Shown: positions 42,276-53,410, numbered from the stretch's first letter. The stretch: 64,000 nt of DNA from Acanthosepion pharaonis (GCA_903632075.3 CAHIKZ030005438.1:977001-1041000); one strand, 5' to 3'. A program made the numbers and translations. The notes: generated from the letters alone by a model not told the origin.

Positions 42276-42301
<26 letters not shown>
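42160..42301. repeat. (TA)n/(CATA)n tract
   Basis: CTAT, TA and ACATA repeats. Confidence 0.93.
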
Positions 42302-42306
<5 letters not shown>

Positions 42307-42660
42307 ATACTTATTAGTTAGAATAAATTGTATTTTCGTATAACCCCAACTTTAAAGCACTTCATAGCTATTATAACCTAACTTCGTTGTCAGGTTTTTT
42401 GAATTCTCATATACTTGTCATTCCAGCTTATGTAACAGCGTTTCCCTTGTGAGGGGTGGTTAAATAATTGGAACCTTTTAAATCCCTTTATTCTACATTC
42501 AATATCATCACTTGATAAGATACCAGAGGTGTTGAAACAAAATGGCTATTTTTGTAGTAATTTTATAACATATTTAGGTTATAATTTTTAAATAAATAAT
42601 TATATTCGCTCTACTCTGTATTGAGCACTCTTTTAAGATTAGTAATTGTTGGTTATTGGA
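42302..42660. other. AT-rich; Penelope-terminal-like fragment at the right
   Basis: CTCTGTATTGAGCACTCTTT near 42,612 resembles CTAGTGTATTGGGCTCTCTT at 2,028. Otherwise nothing recognised. Confidence 0.35.
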
Positions 42661-42754
42661 ATTTATTCCGTATTCACCAATCCTATACTTGGATATAGAT
42701 AGATAGATAGATAGATAAATAGATGGATAGATAGATAGATAGATATACTCACAC

Positions 42755-42880
42755 AGGCCGATCTCTTTAATCCGGCAACTTTGGGACCAGGTTACTACCG
42801 GACCACAGAAATGCCGGATGATAGAAGTCACCCCCAAACCTTAAATAAAAATAAACATAATTTTGTCTGTCTCTTTCTCC
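42755..42880. mobile_element. Left-end fragment of a pogo/Tigger-like MITE
   Basis: AGGCCGATCTCTTTAATCCG then GCAACTTTGGGACCAGG matches the start of the complete copy at 43,112. Truncated by the (CA)n array at 42,891. Confidence 0.7.
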
Positions 42881-42886
42881 ATCTAT

Positions 42887-43111
<225 letters not shown>

Positions 43112-43114
<3 letters not shown>

Positions 43115-43579
43115 TCCGATCTCTTTAATCCGGCAACTTTTGGACCAGGCTACTACCGGATCACAGAAATGTCGAATCACAGAAATCACCCCAAAACATC
43201 CTTAAATAAACATAGTTTTGCCTTCATTCTTCATATATATATACATTACTGTGTTTTCAAAGGTAGAACAAAGCTTAAAACACGAAGTAAAACAATCATC
43301 AATGCTTCCAAACAGGTTTTTTTTTTATTCTTTCATGTAATACAAAGGCTAAAAAAAAAACAAATAATAATATATACTTACTACCCTGAATGGGTAAATA
43401 TTCAACTATATATAAGAAATGAGCGAGATCGTATCACCAAAACACACTGCTGCTGTGGGTTGCTATGAAAAGTGTTAGGGGCGTGTGGCGCTACCCTCAA
43501 AGATATTCAACGAGCTAATGGCGACTGATTAAAGAAATGTGCCGAATTATGTGGTCTACTGATTAATGAGGTGGGACTG
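43112..43579. mobile_element. 468-bp MITE with pogo/Tigger-like termini
   Basis: Left CAGTCCGATCTCTTTAATCC; right, read inverted, CAGTCCCACCTCATTAATCA. Roughly 13 of the first 17 bases agree. The left end follows TA. The CTCTTTAATCCGGCAAC motif is what I associate with pogo/Tigger ends, a tentative call. No transposase motif in the interior. Confidence 0.55.
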
Positions 43580-43599
43580 CATAAAGATAGATAGACAGA

Positions 43600-43610
43600 T
43601 TGATAGAAAA

Positions 43611-43656
<46 letters not shown>

Positions 43657-43660
43657 TCCC
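43600..43660. repeat. (GATA)n microsatellite
   Basis: About 12 GATA units. Confidence 0.95.
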
Positions 43661-43729
43661 CAGTCACTCACAATCATTTTTCCTTTTCTGTCACTTTTCT
43701 CTTTGTCTTTTCCCCTCCTTTCCCTCTCT

Positions 43730-43732
<3 letters not shown>

Positions 43733-43766
<34 letters not shown>

Positions 43767-43818
43767 ATTATTTATTTCACTTACCCTTTCAGTCTATTCC
43801 TCTCTTTTATGCTTCTCT

Positions 43819-43860
<42 letters not shown>

Positions 43861-44035
43861 TTTTCCTCTGTCTCGGCTTGTCACTCTCATTTTTTATATC
43901 ACTTTCTCTCTCCCTCTCTGTTTCACTTACTTTTTTTCTATTTCTCTCTATCTCTTTACCTATTTTTTTTTTTTCTCTATCTTTCTATATCTCTCCCTTT
44001 CCTTTTCGACTTACTGCTTTCTCTCTTTCTCTGGG
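43733..44035. repeat. (TA)n and CT-rich low complexity
   Basis: TA array at 43,733-43,763, then pyrimidine-rich DNA with a CT run at 43,823-43,858. Frames across it are artefacts. Confidence 0.9.
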
Positions 44036-44446
44036 AGAAAACCGACGTCTCACCAGTAATGTTTAGTAATGAACGTAGAGCTATATCGGAGGTACCTGAT
44101 GTTTGGGCTAGAAGTTTGGTTTCGAAACAGTCAACCAACCCGACACAGAAGGCAACATTACTAATGTTTTAGGATCGTAATGGAGGAAGTAACATTAGAG
44201 ACACCTTCATATTAATACTCATATCATGATAAAAAATAGAATATCTTTGTATGTTTTGGACAAGACATTTTTGAGCGGCACAAGTCACAAGCTTTCACAG
44301 ATCGAATAGTAAAGAAAGAAGCCTGTAGGTTTTGAGGAAGACCATCCTTCTTCCAACCTCGTGTGCTGGAGCTGCAAGATCACAAAGAACTGTACCTACT
44401 AACAGAAACCACATTACATGAAAACCAACAACAGCAAAAACTAAAA
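44036..44446. other. Unrecognised; partial match to 19.2 kb
   Basis: Segment ACAGAAACCACATTACATGA recurs (diverged) at 19,166. No coding domain. Confidence 0.35.
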
Positions 44447-44639
44447 TGGTTTGGTTTGGTTTGGTTTGGTTTGTTTTACGGCATATCAACCTCAATTGGT
44501 TAAATTTTTATTTCTGGTAATATTTTTCTTTTTTTTTTCTTTTTTTTTTTTCAGAAATGTGTTTCTGGTAATATTTTCCTCGTCCCAAATATCTATTGCT
44601 GGTAATATCTTTCATTTTTTTTTAAAATGTATTGCTGGT

Positions 44640-44641
<2 letters not shown>
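44447..44641 (+). mobile_element. SINE-like repeat (ACGGCRTATCAAC family), head only
   Basis: (GGTTT)n runs into GTTTTACGGCATATCAACCT, GGTTAAATTTTTATTTCTGG and repeated TTTCTGGTAATATTTT units. Same head as 61,692 (GGTTTGGTTTGTTTAACGGC). The tail is replaced by (TA)n. Confidence 0.65.

Positions 44642-44642
<1 letters not shown>

Positions 44643-44689
<47 letters not shown>
44643..44689. repeat. (TA)n microsatellite
   Basis: About 23 TA units. Confidence 0.95.
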
Positions 44690-44692
<3 letters not shown>

Positions 44693-44834
44693 TATGAAAA
44701 ACTTGGTGATCCGTATAGGTAGTCCCAAGGAGGATCAAGTGCTAAATGATGATCCAAAGTTCTTTGAAAGGGCTCTGGTGAAATAAATTATTATAATGGA
44801 ACCTTACTGTCGTCTCTTTTTCTTTAAAATTATA

Positions 44835-44835
<1 letters not shown>

Positions 44836-44872
<37 letters not shown>

Positions 44873-44877
44873 TTAGA

Positions 44878-44922
<45 letters not shown>
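44836..44922. repeat. (GATA)n and (TA)n
   Basis: Eight GATA units, an AATATTAGATAATATTA spacer, then about 19 TA units. Confidence 0.95.
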
Positions 44923-44924
<2 letters not shown>

Positions 44925-45065
44925 TTTAAAGAGGATAGAATCCAGGTAGAGCTCAATGTCCAGGACAGAGTAAGTATATAATAAAAAATGCTGGAACCCT
45001 ATTCCATGGTTATCATTTATTACATTCGAATCGTAATCACGAGCCAATTCATCAGACCTACAAAT
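44923..45065. repeat. Single-arm copy of the 5.7-kb hairpin repeat
   Basis: GAGGATAGAATCCAGGTAGA, GCTCAATGTCCAGGACAGA, CTATTCCATGGTTATCATTT and GAATCGTAATCACGAGCCAA match the outer and arm regions at 5,654-5,860 and 47,270-47,370 in inverse orientation. Confidence 0.7.
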
Positions 45066-45544
45066 TCAAAGCATAAAAAAAGCTTTAAAACATAAATACG
45101 GTTTTATAACATGTTGTTACCTATAACAGTTCCATCTTGGATCACTAACATCGGACATGACATTTAAATGCAATGACTCTTATGATTACCTATATATACC
45201 ATTGTCTGTGTTAATGTGGTGCTCTATATATTTTTGGGGATCATTTAATTTGTGTTTATTCATGTTTTGGTATATGTGTATGTGGCTATGTAGGTAAAAA
45301 GTTTTCCCAAATAACTGATATGCAAAATCTGATAGTTTTCTTATATTTTTATATACCTAGGTATATATGTGGACTTCAGAGATATATACGCATTAATCAC
45401 TCCGTGGGTTTTAAATATTGTTAACGTTTTCTTCCTCCGTAGTTTTTTAAGTACAAATTAGCTTAATTCTACCCATCAATTTTATATGTTAAATGTATGT
45501 ATGGATGAATGTGTGTTTTTTTACTTTTTTAATATATATATATA

Positions 45545-45548
<4 letters not shown>
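45066..45548. other. AT-rich, nothing recognised
   Basis: No domain or boundary I can support. It may be the interior of the element whose edge lies at 44,923. Confidence 0.35.

Positions 45549-45601
<53 letters not shown>
45549..45601. repeat. (TA)n microsatellite
   Basis: 26 TA units directly before SINE-1. Confidence 0.96.
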
Positions 45602-45604
<3 letters not shown>

Positions 45605-46013
45605 ATGGATAGTGGCATGGATTGAGGATATCGGAGAGCCGAGTTCGAATTCCAGTCGAATCCATTACATTCACTTACGTGCTAATACCCTTGGGAAAGG
45701 TATGAATCCTCTTCCTCTCTCCCTCCAGCTATGGGTAAAATAGCAGGACAGACTGGGTTCTATAGCCTTGGATGGCAACTGGTCTAGGAGAAGGACAACT
45801 CTAAATTCAAAACCTGCGGAGGGTCATTTGTGAACCTTGTGACCCGTAGTGCACCAGGTCTCTGTATTCGTCCCTTCAAAAAGTGTGGATGGTCCTGCAC
45901 GAAACCTTCACCACTATAATAAAATCTCATGTGCTGTTGTCGGGCTGTCGGTTTCCTGGAAACTGATCTGCTTGACCCTCATACGTCGAATCTCGACGGG
46001 AGAGTCGATTATA
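45602..46013 (+). mobile_element. tRNA-derived SINE-1, full-length copy
   Basis: Head: AATGGATAGTGGCATGGATT with a GAGTTCGAATTCCAGTCGAA B box. Body: GCTAATACCCTTGGGAAAGG, CAGCTATGGGTAAAATAGCA, GACCCGTAGTGCACCAGGTC. Tail: TGACCCTCATACGTCGAATC then TCGACGGGAGAGTCGATTAT. The tail matches the 3' end of the LINE at 48,226-48,262. Same family at 32,673 (-) and 48,285 (+). Confidence 0.85.
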
Positions 46014-46039
46014 GATAGATGGATACGTTGTATATTTGT

Positions 46040-46270
46040 TTAGATGAGTGGGTGTATGTATATGTATGGATGTGTGTAAGGTTTTATGTATATATGTTTA
46101 TGTGTACGTCTATGCGTATATGTGTGTGTATGTGTATATGTAATCATGAGTGTATGTGTATGGATATACATGTATATATGTGTGTGTGTGTGTGTACGTA
46201 TATGTATGTATGTGCGAGTAAATATAGATCTGTTGTTGTGCATGTGTGTATCTACGTATGTGTTTTGGGG
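46040..46270. repeat. Imperfect TG/TA repeat
   Basis: GTATGTGTATATATGTGTGTG-type sequence. Frames through it on both strands are artefacts. Confidence 0.85.
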
Positions 46271-46429
46271 CATATAAATAGTAGGTCCTTACTAGATTAA
46301 ATATTCGTTAATTTTTATCTGTTTATGTTAAATTTGTAACCTGTAGGTGATATTACTTGCTTTGTCAAATTTTCTTGATTACACATCGGTTCTCTTCTAA
46401 ATGCCCTTCGTTTTTAGTTTTTCCCACAC

Positions 46430-46468
<39 letters not shown>

Positions 46469-46840
46469 ATCTTCTGGATTTTAAGTTTAGATCATATCGT
46501 TTTTTATTGTGCGTAGTGTCACCACAAATGTATCCACACGTTTCCGGTGTCTGTTTTTTAATTTTAATTTTAAGTCAGTGAATCAGTAGCGAATTATCCA
46601 TCGAAAAATAATTCATATTTATCTGTATCTCACTCATTTAAACCGTTATTTAACTCCTCTCTTTAAACCATCTCCCTGTTAAATTTTAATCCCCATCTTC
46701 ACCTTTAGGCCTTCCTGTTCTTCTTTCTTCTGTTACACCCTCTCTCTCTCTCTAGAGCTTTCAGCCATTTCCCTTTCACACTTGTTTCTCACTCCCACAC
46801 ATACACTCTCACTAAAATTTTGTTTTTTTTATAGTAATTT
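46271..46840. other. Pyrimidine-leaning spacer, nothing recognised
   Basis: (CT)n at 46,434-46,466. No coding motif. Confidence 0.4.
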
Positions 46841-47227
46841 TCCAAGCGTAGCTTAGATGTGGCACAAGGCCGAAAGGAAGGGGCACCCAGTGAGAATAAC
46901 ATTAACTACTCATTCGTAATTGTTCTTGCGAGACAAGCTTGCTAACCATTACATCACCTCGGGGTGTCCTTATTCTCAGCGTAGCATAGATGTGGCACGA
47001 GGACGTGAACGTGGAGCACCCAGTGAGGATTGAACTCGCTACTCAATTCTATCAAGACAATCTTGCTAACCATTACACCACGACGAGGTACCCTTTTTTC
47101 CAAGCATAGCTTGGATGTGGCACAAGGCCGAAAGTAAGGCTGACCCAGTGAGGATTTAATTCACTACTCAGTCATAATTGTTCTAGCGAGACGAGCTTGC
47201 TAACCCTTACACCACGTCAAGGAGCCC
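46841..47227 (-). mobile_element. Three tandem tRNA-derived SINE units (SINE-2)
   Basis: Units at 46,841-46,969, 46,971-47,093 and 47,100-47,227, all on the minus strand. The best head (middle unit) reads CGTCGTGGTGTAATGGTTAG, an A box, and GCGAGTTCAATCCTCACTGG, a B box, like an intact tRNA half-fold. The shared tail is CTTGTGCCACATCTAAGCTA then CGCTTGGAAAA. Units are ~75-85% identical. No anticodon stem folds well, so they are SINEs rather than tRNA genes. Confidence 0.75.
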
Positions 47228-47274
47228 AAATTTTATTTTTTTATACCCGGAGTTATATTTTCCGATTTCTTTTT

Positions 47275-47362
47275 GAATTTGTAGGTCCGATGAATTGGAT
47301 CGTGATTACGATTCCAATGTGATAAATTATAACCATGGAATATTAGTGTTTGAGCCTTTTTT

Positions 47363-47399
<37 letters not shown>

Positions 47400-47400
47400 C
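47275..47400. repeat. Arm copy of the 5.7-kb hairpin repeat, then (TA)n
   Basis: GATTACGATTCCAATGTGAT, AACCATGGAATATTAGTGTT and GAGCC match the right arm at 5,745-5,802. TA array at 47,368-47,397. Confidence 0.75.
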
Positions 47401-47402
47401 AG

Positions 47403-48284
47403 AGAGACCATTGAGAGTAGAAGACAAACCCCTGAACTATGCAAAGTCTTTCACCTATCTTGGTATTAAAGTCAATTACAGTGGAACTTTAGATGATGAA
47501 ATCATGCATCGGATTGCTAAGGCTACCAGTTCTTTCGGCAAACTTCGCCATCGCTTGTGGAATGAGCGGTGTATTCGACTGGATACGAAAATTCGGGTTT
47601 ACAGAGCTGTTGTACTTGCCATCCTTTTGTACGACTCAGATTCATGGACTCCATGCAGGTACCATATACGCCAGCTAGATGTTTTCCGTAAAAGCTGTCT
47701 GCGTGCCATCTGTGGAGTTAAGTTTCAAGATAGAACATCTAACGTAGACCTGTTTAACATGTGTAATATTGGAGGAATCGAGACTTTCTTCACACAGTCT
47801 CAGTTACGGTGGACTGGTCATGTCTTGAGAATGTCTGATGACAGGATACCCAAGACCCTAATGTACAGCCAGTTAGATCAGGGCTAAAAGGAATGTAGGA
47901 CGCCCATGGCTAAGATACAAAGACAAGCTGAAAAGCAACTTGGCAGCAGTTAATATACCACATAACACCCTCGAGCGCTTAGCCTTGGAGCAGGTAGAAT
48001 GGAGGTCCACGTGTTTTAGTGAACTCAGCAATCTTCAATCTGCTTGTCTGAATGATCTTCAAGAAGCGAGAGCAATATCTAAAAGGTCAGCCACTCTAAC
48101 AGTGATCTCATCTCACAATCCTCACACTTGCTCCATATGTTGCCTCCTTTGTAAATCACTAGCGGGACTTAAATGCCACTTAAGATTATCGCACAAACTT
48201 TCATAACCGAATCAATAAGCTGTCAGATCCTCACAAGTCGAAACCGACGGGAGAGTCTATTATTATTATTATTATTATTATTAT
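47403..48284 (+). mobile_element. LINE relic E: RT C-terminus, zinc finger and 3' tail
   Basis: Frame 1 (to 47,887): SFTYLGIKVNYSGTLDDEIM, RLWNERCIRLDTKIRVYRAV, VLAILLYDSDSW, LDVFRKSCLRAICGVKFQD, QLRWTGHVLRMSDDRIPK. A one-base frameshift near 47,886 leads to KRNVGRPWLRYKDKLKSNL, LERLALEQVEWRS and CSICCLLCKSLAGLKCHLRL then SHK, a C2H2-type finger at the C-terminus. Stop at 48,206. The 3' UTR of ~50 bp ends CCGACGGGAGAGTCTATT followed by (ATT)n. 5'-truncated, but its 3' end looks intact. Confidence 0.85.
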
Positions 48285-48588
48285 ATAATGATTACATTCA
48301 CGTACGTGCTAATACCCTTGGGAACGGTATGAATCCCCCCTCGAGCTATGGGTAAATAGCAGGAAAAACTGGGTTCTATAGCCTTGGATGGCAACTAGTC
48401 TACGAGAAGTAAAACTCGGAATTCAAAACCTGCGGGACTTTGTGGCACGTAGTGCACCAGTTCTCTGTATTCGGCCCTTTAAAAAAAGTGTGGTTAGTTT
48501 TTCACCAAGCCTTCACCCCTATAATCAAATCATATGTGCAGATGTCTGGCTGTCGGCTCCTAAGAACTGACTGCTTGACCCTCATACG

Positions 48589-48597
<9 letters not shown>
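48285..48597 (+). mobile_element. SINE-1 copy, 5'-truncated
   Basis: CGTGCTAATACCCTTGGGAA, CGAGCTATGGGTAAATAGCA, GGCACGTAGTGCACCAGTTC and CTGCTTGACCCTCATACGTC match 45,670-45,985. It abuts the 3' tail of LINE E and lacks the tRNA-like head. Confidence 0.8.
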
Positions 48598-48619
<22 letters not shown>

Positions 48620-48670
48620 CGCAATATGTGTGCACGCGCACGCGCGCGTGTGTGTGTGTGTGTGTTTATA
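48598..48670. repeat. (TA)n then (GT)n
   Basis: TA array at 48,592-48,620, then GCGCACGCGCGCGTGTGTGTG, a short alternating purine-pyrimidine run. Confidence 0.93.
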
Positions 48671-48799
48671 TTTTGCTGTTTCGGTATCAACGACATGGTG
48701 TTTGTAAACAGGAACATTGTTGACTCAGATTTTGACCATCACTTATAATGTGAAACTAAGAGTCAGCAACTAGATCGATTTCTATGTACATACAGTTTA

Positions 48800-48888
48800 T
48801 CTCTCCGTCTTTGTTCCTTCTTTCTCTCTTTTTATCTCTTTCTTTCTCTCTCTTTTTCTCTCTCTCTGTATATACACATATATATAAT

Positions 48889-48929
<41 letters not shown>

Positions 48930-48940
48930 AAGATATTTAT
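48800..48940. repeat. CT-rich, CA and TA microsatellites
   Basis: TCTCTTTCTTTC, (CA)n, TA and GATA runs. Confidence 0.9.
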
Positions 48941-49064
48941 TGTAGACATAGGAATCAACACTGCATGATTACTGTCAGTTTCACACTTCACGGAAATTTT
49001 CAGACTTTGTCTTCAAAGACGTGAAACTGACTGTTATCATGCGCTATTGATTCCTATGTCTATA
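48941..49064. repeat. Hairpin repeat with ~47-bp arms
   Basis: TGTAGACATAGGAATCAACA ... ACTGTCAGTTTCAC (48,941-48,988) pairs with GTGAAACTGACTGTTATCAT ... CCTATGTCTATA (49,018-49,064). The ~29-bp loop contains TTTGTCTTCAAAG. A TATTGAGCATTCTTCC motif follows at 49,080. Confidence 0.85.
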
Positions 49065-49116
49065 AAAACTCTATCCGCGATATTGAGCATTCTTCCATAT
49101 GAAGATAGTAAATTCT

Positions 49117-49120
<4 letters not shown>

Positions 49121-49172
<52 letters not shown>

Positions 49173-49175
49173 TAG
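49121..49175. repeat. (TA)n(GA)n
   Basis: About 17 TA units, then nine GA units. Confidence 0.94.
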
Positions 49176-49384
49176 GGGAAATAATGAGAGAATGTCATAT
49201 GAACATAGATATATAGATTAAAAGAAGGAAGGAAGGAACTGGCCGCGATCGACTTTTCTTGGCATATGAAGTCAAAATGAATGATATTATTGACCTTATT
49301 GAGTGACACACTAAAAGGCATTACTAAGGAGTGACAACGAGAAAATGATTCATATTCATCGACTTCTCAATTGCAATCTGTTCA

Positions 49385-49594
49385 TATCTCTCTATCTCTG
49401 TCTACTCATATCTATCTATCTATCTATCGATCTCAGTCTACTCATATCTATCTATCTATCTCAGTCTAGTCATATCTATCTATCTGTCTATCTCAGTATG
49501 CTCATATCTATCTATCTAGCTAGCTAGCTAGCTAGCTTACTATCTGTCTGTCTGTCTGTCTACTCATATCTATCAATCTATCCCAGTCTACTCA

Positions 49595-49629
<35 letters not shown>

Positions 49630-49690
49630 ATCTATCTATCTATCAGTCTACTCATATCTATCTATCTATCTATCTATCTCTGGTATAAGA
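49385..49690. repeat. (CTAT)n with ACTCATATCTATC higher-order unit
   Basis: CTAT arrays punctuated by TCTACTCATATCTATC or close variants near 49,402, 49,438, 49,465, 49,497, 49,558, 49,590 and 49,647. CTAG and CTGT variants form sub-arrays at 49,517-49,535 and 49,542-49,560. Confidence 0.92.
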
Positions 49691-49817
49691 ATGCCAATTG
49701 GAAAAAAAAACTTAGACGCGTTTCGTCTTCCGACTTTATCAAGGCAAACAATCAAAGCGAAATGTTTTGTTCTCATACTTACATTAAATCCAAAGACGCT
49801 CCTTATTATGGGAAATT

Positions 49818-49818
49818 T

Positions 49819-49877
<59 letters not shown>
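49818..49877. repeat. (CTAT)n(TA)n
   Basis: CTAT units followed by TA units. TTCGTCTTCCGACTTTATCA at 49,725 is a repeat edge of the CGTC...CGACT type seen elsewhere. Confidence 0.92.
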
Positions 49878-49879
<2 letters not shown>

Positions 49880-50550
49880 ATAAAGAAAAAATAGGAAACA
49901 TTGTTTTTACTTTTATTAAAGTTACTCTCAGCCTACTCTTTTCATTGGCTTGTCCCACTTTAGACTATGTCGTCCCGTGCGCGCTTTTCGAGTGAAAGGA
50001 AAGAGTAACAAAAAATCATGTTACCACGCACTCGTTCAATCCAAACAACCAATTCGTAATTAGCCTGATTACAATCTGAAAGTCTCTATTATTTCCGCAT
50101 AGAATTCCACTCTTTGCCGACCATGTGTTTTTTGTTACAATACTTTATTTTTTTTTAACATATTTCTATTTTCACTTTCACTTTTAAACTTTTTTTTTCT
50201 TTCTTCGTTTATAATGCGTTGTCGTTTGTAATTTCGTCCTCCAATTTATATAATTCTTAGGGTTTTTTTTTAAATGAATGTCTTCTTAGTTTAATGTCTG
50301 TTTTTAATTATTTCATTTATTAATCATTTATTTATATTCGTTTCATTCAACAGATTTTTTTTTTTTTTTTGTCGAATTTCACCTCAATGCGCATTTCCCT
50401 TCCCATCTTTGATTTTCTTGAGATTCATGTCGGGATTATTTTTTTATTTTTATTAACTTTTGCCTTCTTCGCTTTGTGTTGTCCCCCAACATCATTTCCC
50501 CCTCCACATCTGCCGTTCTTCACGTCTCCATTGTACTTTTCCTTTTCCTT

Positions 50551-50555
<5 letters not shown>
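49880..50555. other. T-rich spacer, nothing recognised
   Basis: Several long T runs. No coding or RNA motif. Confidence 0.4.
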
Positions 50556-50582
<27 letters not shown>

Positions 50583-51138
50583 CCTTGTTTTTTATCTGTT
50601 TTCTTTAGATTTCTTCTTTTTCTTCTTCTTCTTCTTCTTCTTCTTCTTCTTCTTCTTCGCCTTCTTTTTCTTTGTCTTCCTTGTCTCCTTCTTCTTCTTC
50701 ACCCTCTTCTTTTTCTTCTTCGCCTTTTTCTTTTTCTTTTTCTTTCTCTTCCTCGTCTCCTTCTTCACCTTCTTGTTCTTCTTTTTCTTCTTCGCCTTCT
50801 TTTTCTTTTTCTTTGTCTTTCTCGTCTCCTTCTTCTACTTCACCCTCTTCTTCTTCTCTTTCTTCTTCGCCTTCTTTTTCTTTTTCTTTGTCTTCCTCGT
50901 CTCCTTCTTCTTCTTCTTCACCCTCTTCTTCTTCTTCTTCTCCTTTTTCTTCTTTTTCTTTTTCTTTTTCTTTGTCTTCCTCGTCTCCTTCTTCTTCACC
51001 TCTTCTTCTTCTTCCTCTTCTTTTTCTTCTTCTTTTTCTTTTTCTTTTTCTTTGTCTTCCTCGTCTCCTTCTTCTTCACCCTCTTCTTCTTCTTCCTCTT
51101 TTTTTTCTTCTTCTTTTTCTTTTTCTTTGTCTTCCTCG

Positions 51139-51170
<32 letters not shown>

Positions 51171-51200
51171 TTCTTCTTCTTCTTCGTTTCCTTTGCTCCT
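50556..51200. repeat. (CTT)n-rich polypyrimidine minisatellite
   Basis: CT run at 50,557-50,583, CTT triplets at 50,615-50,657, then a ~65-bp unit ending TTTGTCTTCCTCGTCTCCTT, repeated near 50,671, 50,740, 50,815, 50,887, 50,971, 51,049 and 51,127. The 417-, 287- and 252-codon frames on + and the Glu/Lys frame on - are translations of this repeat, not genes. Confidence 0.93.
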
Positions 51201-51596
51201 CATTCTACTTTGTCGTCTTTTTCTCCCTCTCTAGTCTTCTTCCTCTTTTCATCTTTGTTTTTCATCTTCTTTCTTTTCCCCCTTTTCCTTCTTTGTCTCT
51301 TTCCTCCTCTTCCTCTTCTCTAAATTGCCTACTCTTTTTACTCTTTTTCTTTATTTTTTTCATGCTTCCTCTTTGCCTTCTTCATTTTCCCGCTTCTATT
51401 TTCCTCTTTCCTCTTCTTATTCTTTTTCAGCTTACTTCTTCTCCCTTCCTGTTTCCCTTCTTAGTCTTCTTCTGTTTCATCTTTTTCTTCTTTCCACCTC
51501 TATCTTTCCTTTATCTTCCTTTTCTTTTTCGCCTTTCTCCTTCCCCGTCTTTCTTCCGCTGCTGCTTCTTACACTTTGCCTTGTTGGCCTTTCAAA

Positions 51597-51628
<32 letters not shown>

Positions 51629-51734
51629 CATCATCATCATCCTTCGTCTTTATCTTTCATCTTTTCTTCATCATTGTCTTTCTACCATGCCACTTCTTCC
51701 CCCTCTTTGATTTCCCCTTCTTCTTTGTCTTTCC

Positions 51735-51765
<31 letters not shown>

Positions 51766-51850
51766 GTTCTCCCTTCACTTCTCCCGAAATGCAACTGCTA
51801 GCCTCTTTTTATCCCGACCCACATCCACACCACCATCTTTTTTTTTTCAA
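51201..51850. repeat. Pyrimidine-rich low complexity
   Basis: Continues the strand bias with less periodicity. (CTT)n at 51,600-51,630, (ATC)n at 51,630-51,641 and (ATT)n at 51,735-51,765. Confidence 0.85.
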
Positions 51851-52165
51851 ACGTATTCTTTCCTGTTTCCCGTCCACCGTCCCCGGAGACTCTCGCTTTC
51901 CAAAGTTTCCGGATGGTTCAAGTGATGCGGTTTCTTCTATCGAATTAATGTAAAGAAAGCGAAGAAAATTAAACAGGAATATAAATTTAAAAGAAATTAT
52001 TTTCAATGGCTTAATCGGGAAAGTAATTATTGAAAACTAACAATATTTGAATTGAGGTAGCAGGGATGAACTAAAGAACAAACATTTTAAATTAATTGGT
52101 TTCATGCGATGAATTTACTCTTTAACTCTAGCCGTCTTGTGTGTATGAGTGTATATGTGCTTGTG
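51851..52165. other. Nothing recognised
   Basis: AT-rich with a small GC-richer patch (CCGTCCACCGTCCCCGGAGA). No gene supported. Confidence 0.4.
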
Positions 52166-52170
52166 CTAAA

Positions 52171-52222
<52 letters not shown>
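52166..52222. repeat. (CA)n(TA)n compound microsatellite
   Basis: 14 CA units, then about 13 TA units. Confidence 0.95.
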
Positions 52223-52223
52223 T

Positions 52224-52374
52224 CAGTTGTATGGATATGGGTTTGTGACCCTGTGTTTCACGCTTTTGCGATCATCAGACAAACTGGTTTATTTTTTAAA
52301 ATTGGATATATTTATGCTTGTCTGATGATCTCAAAAGCGTGAAACCCAGTCAAAAACTCATATCGATACAACTG
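52224..52374. repeat. Hairpin repeat with ~57-bp arms
   Basis: CAGTTGTATGGATATGGGTT ... GCGATCATCAGACAA (52,224-52,281) pairs with TTGTCTGATGATCTCAAAAG ... CATATCGATACAACTG (52,317-52,374). Loop ~35 bp. TATTGAGCGCTTTCC follows at 52,399, as in other members of this snapback class. Confidence 0.85.
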
Positions 52375-52454
52375 ATTATGTTAGCTCTATCACTGATATT
52401 GAGCGCTTTCCAATAAGTACAGCATATACAAAATTATATATATATACATATATG

Positions 52455-52549
52455 ACGTCACACATTATGAAATGGACAAAGTCCGGCAATTACTTTAATA
52501 CATTATTATGTTTTTGTATCTACAAAAAATGAAAAAAACATAAAATGTC

Positions 52550-52611
<62 letters not shown>

Positions 52612-52690
52612 GAAGAGGTTATAGTAGTTCCAACGAGGGAAAAGTGTGTATATTAAAAATAAGAGAGAAACTGCAAACGTTTTTGGTTGT
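52455..52690. repeat. Diverged arm of the 3.4-kb inverted repeat, (TA)n, repeat edge
   Basis: GGACAAAGTCCGGCAATTAC and AAAACATAAAATGTCTTA match 3,737-3,790. (TA)n at 52,554-52,606. AGGAAGAGGTTATAGTAGTT and CTGCAAACGTTTTTGGTT match 4,623-4,700. Confidence 0.75.
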
Positions 52691-52749
52691 AATCTGGATT
52701 CTATTTTTTTAAATATTATGCTTTATTTTCCATAAAGAATAATATTTTT

Positions 52750-52759
52750 AAACACACAT

Positions 52760-52806
<47 letters not shown>
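52750..52806. repeat. (CA)n(TA)n
   Basis: About 14 CA units, then TA units. Confidence 0.94.

Positions 52807-53410
<604 letters not shown>

Noticed and set aside
46841..47227. Functional tRNA genes
   Set aside because: A and B boxes are present, but acceptor and anticodon stems do not fold, there are three diverged units, and a shared non-tRNA tail marks them as SINEs.
50460..51925. Long plus-strand open frames (417, 287 and 252 codons)
   Set aside because: Ser/Phe/Leu/Pro strings that translate a (CTT)n-type polypyrimidine repeat in three overlapping frames; no domain and no codon structure.
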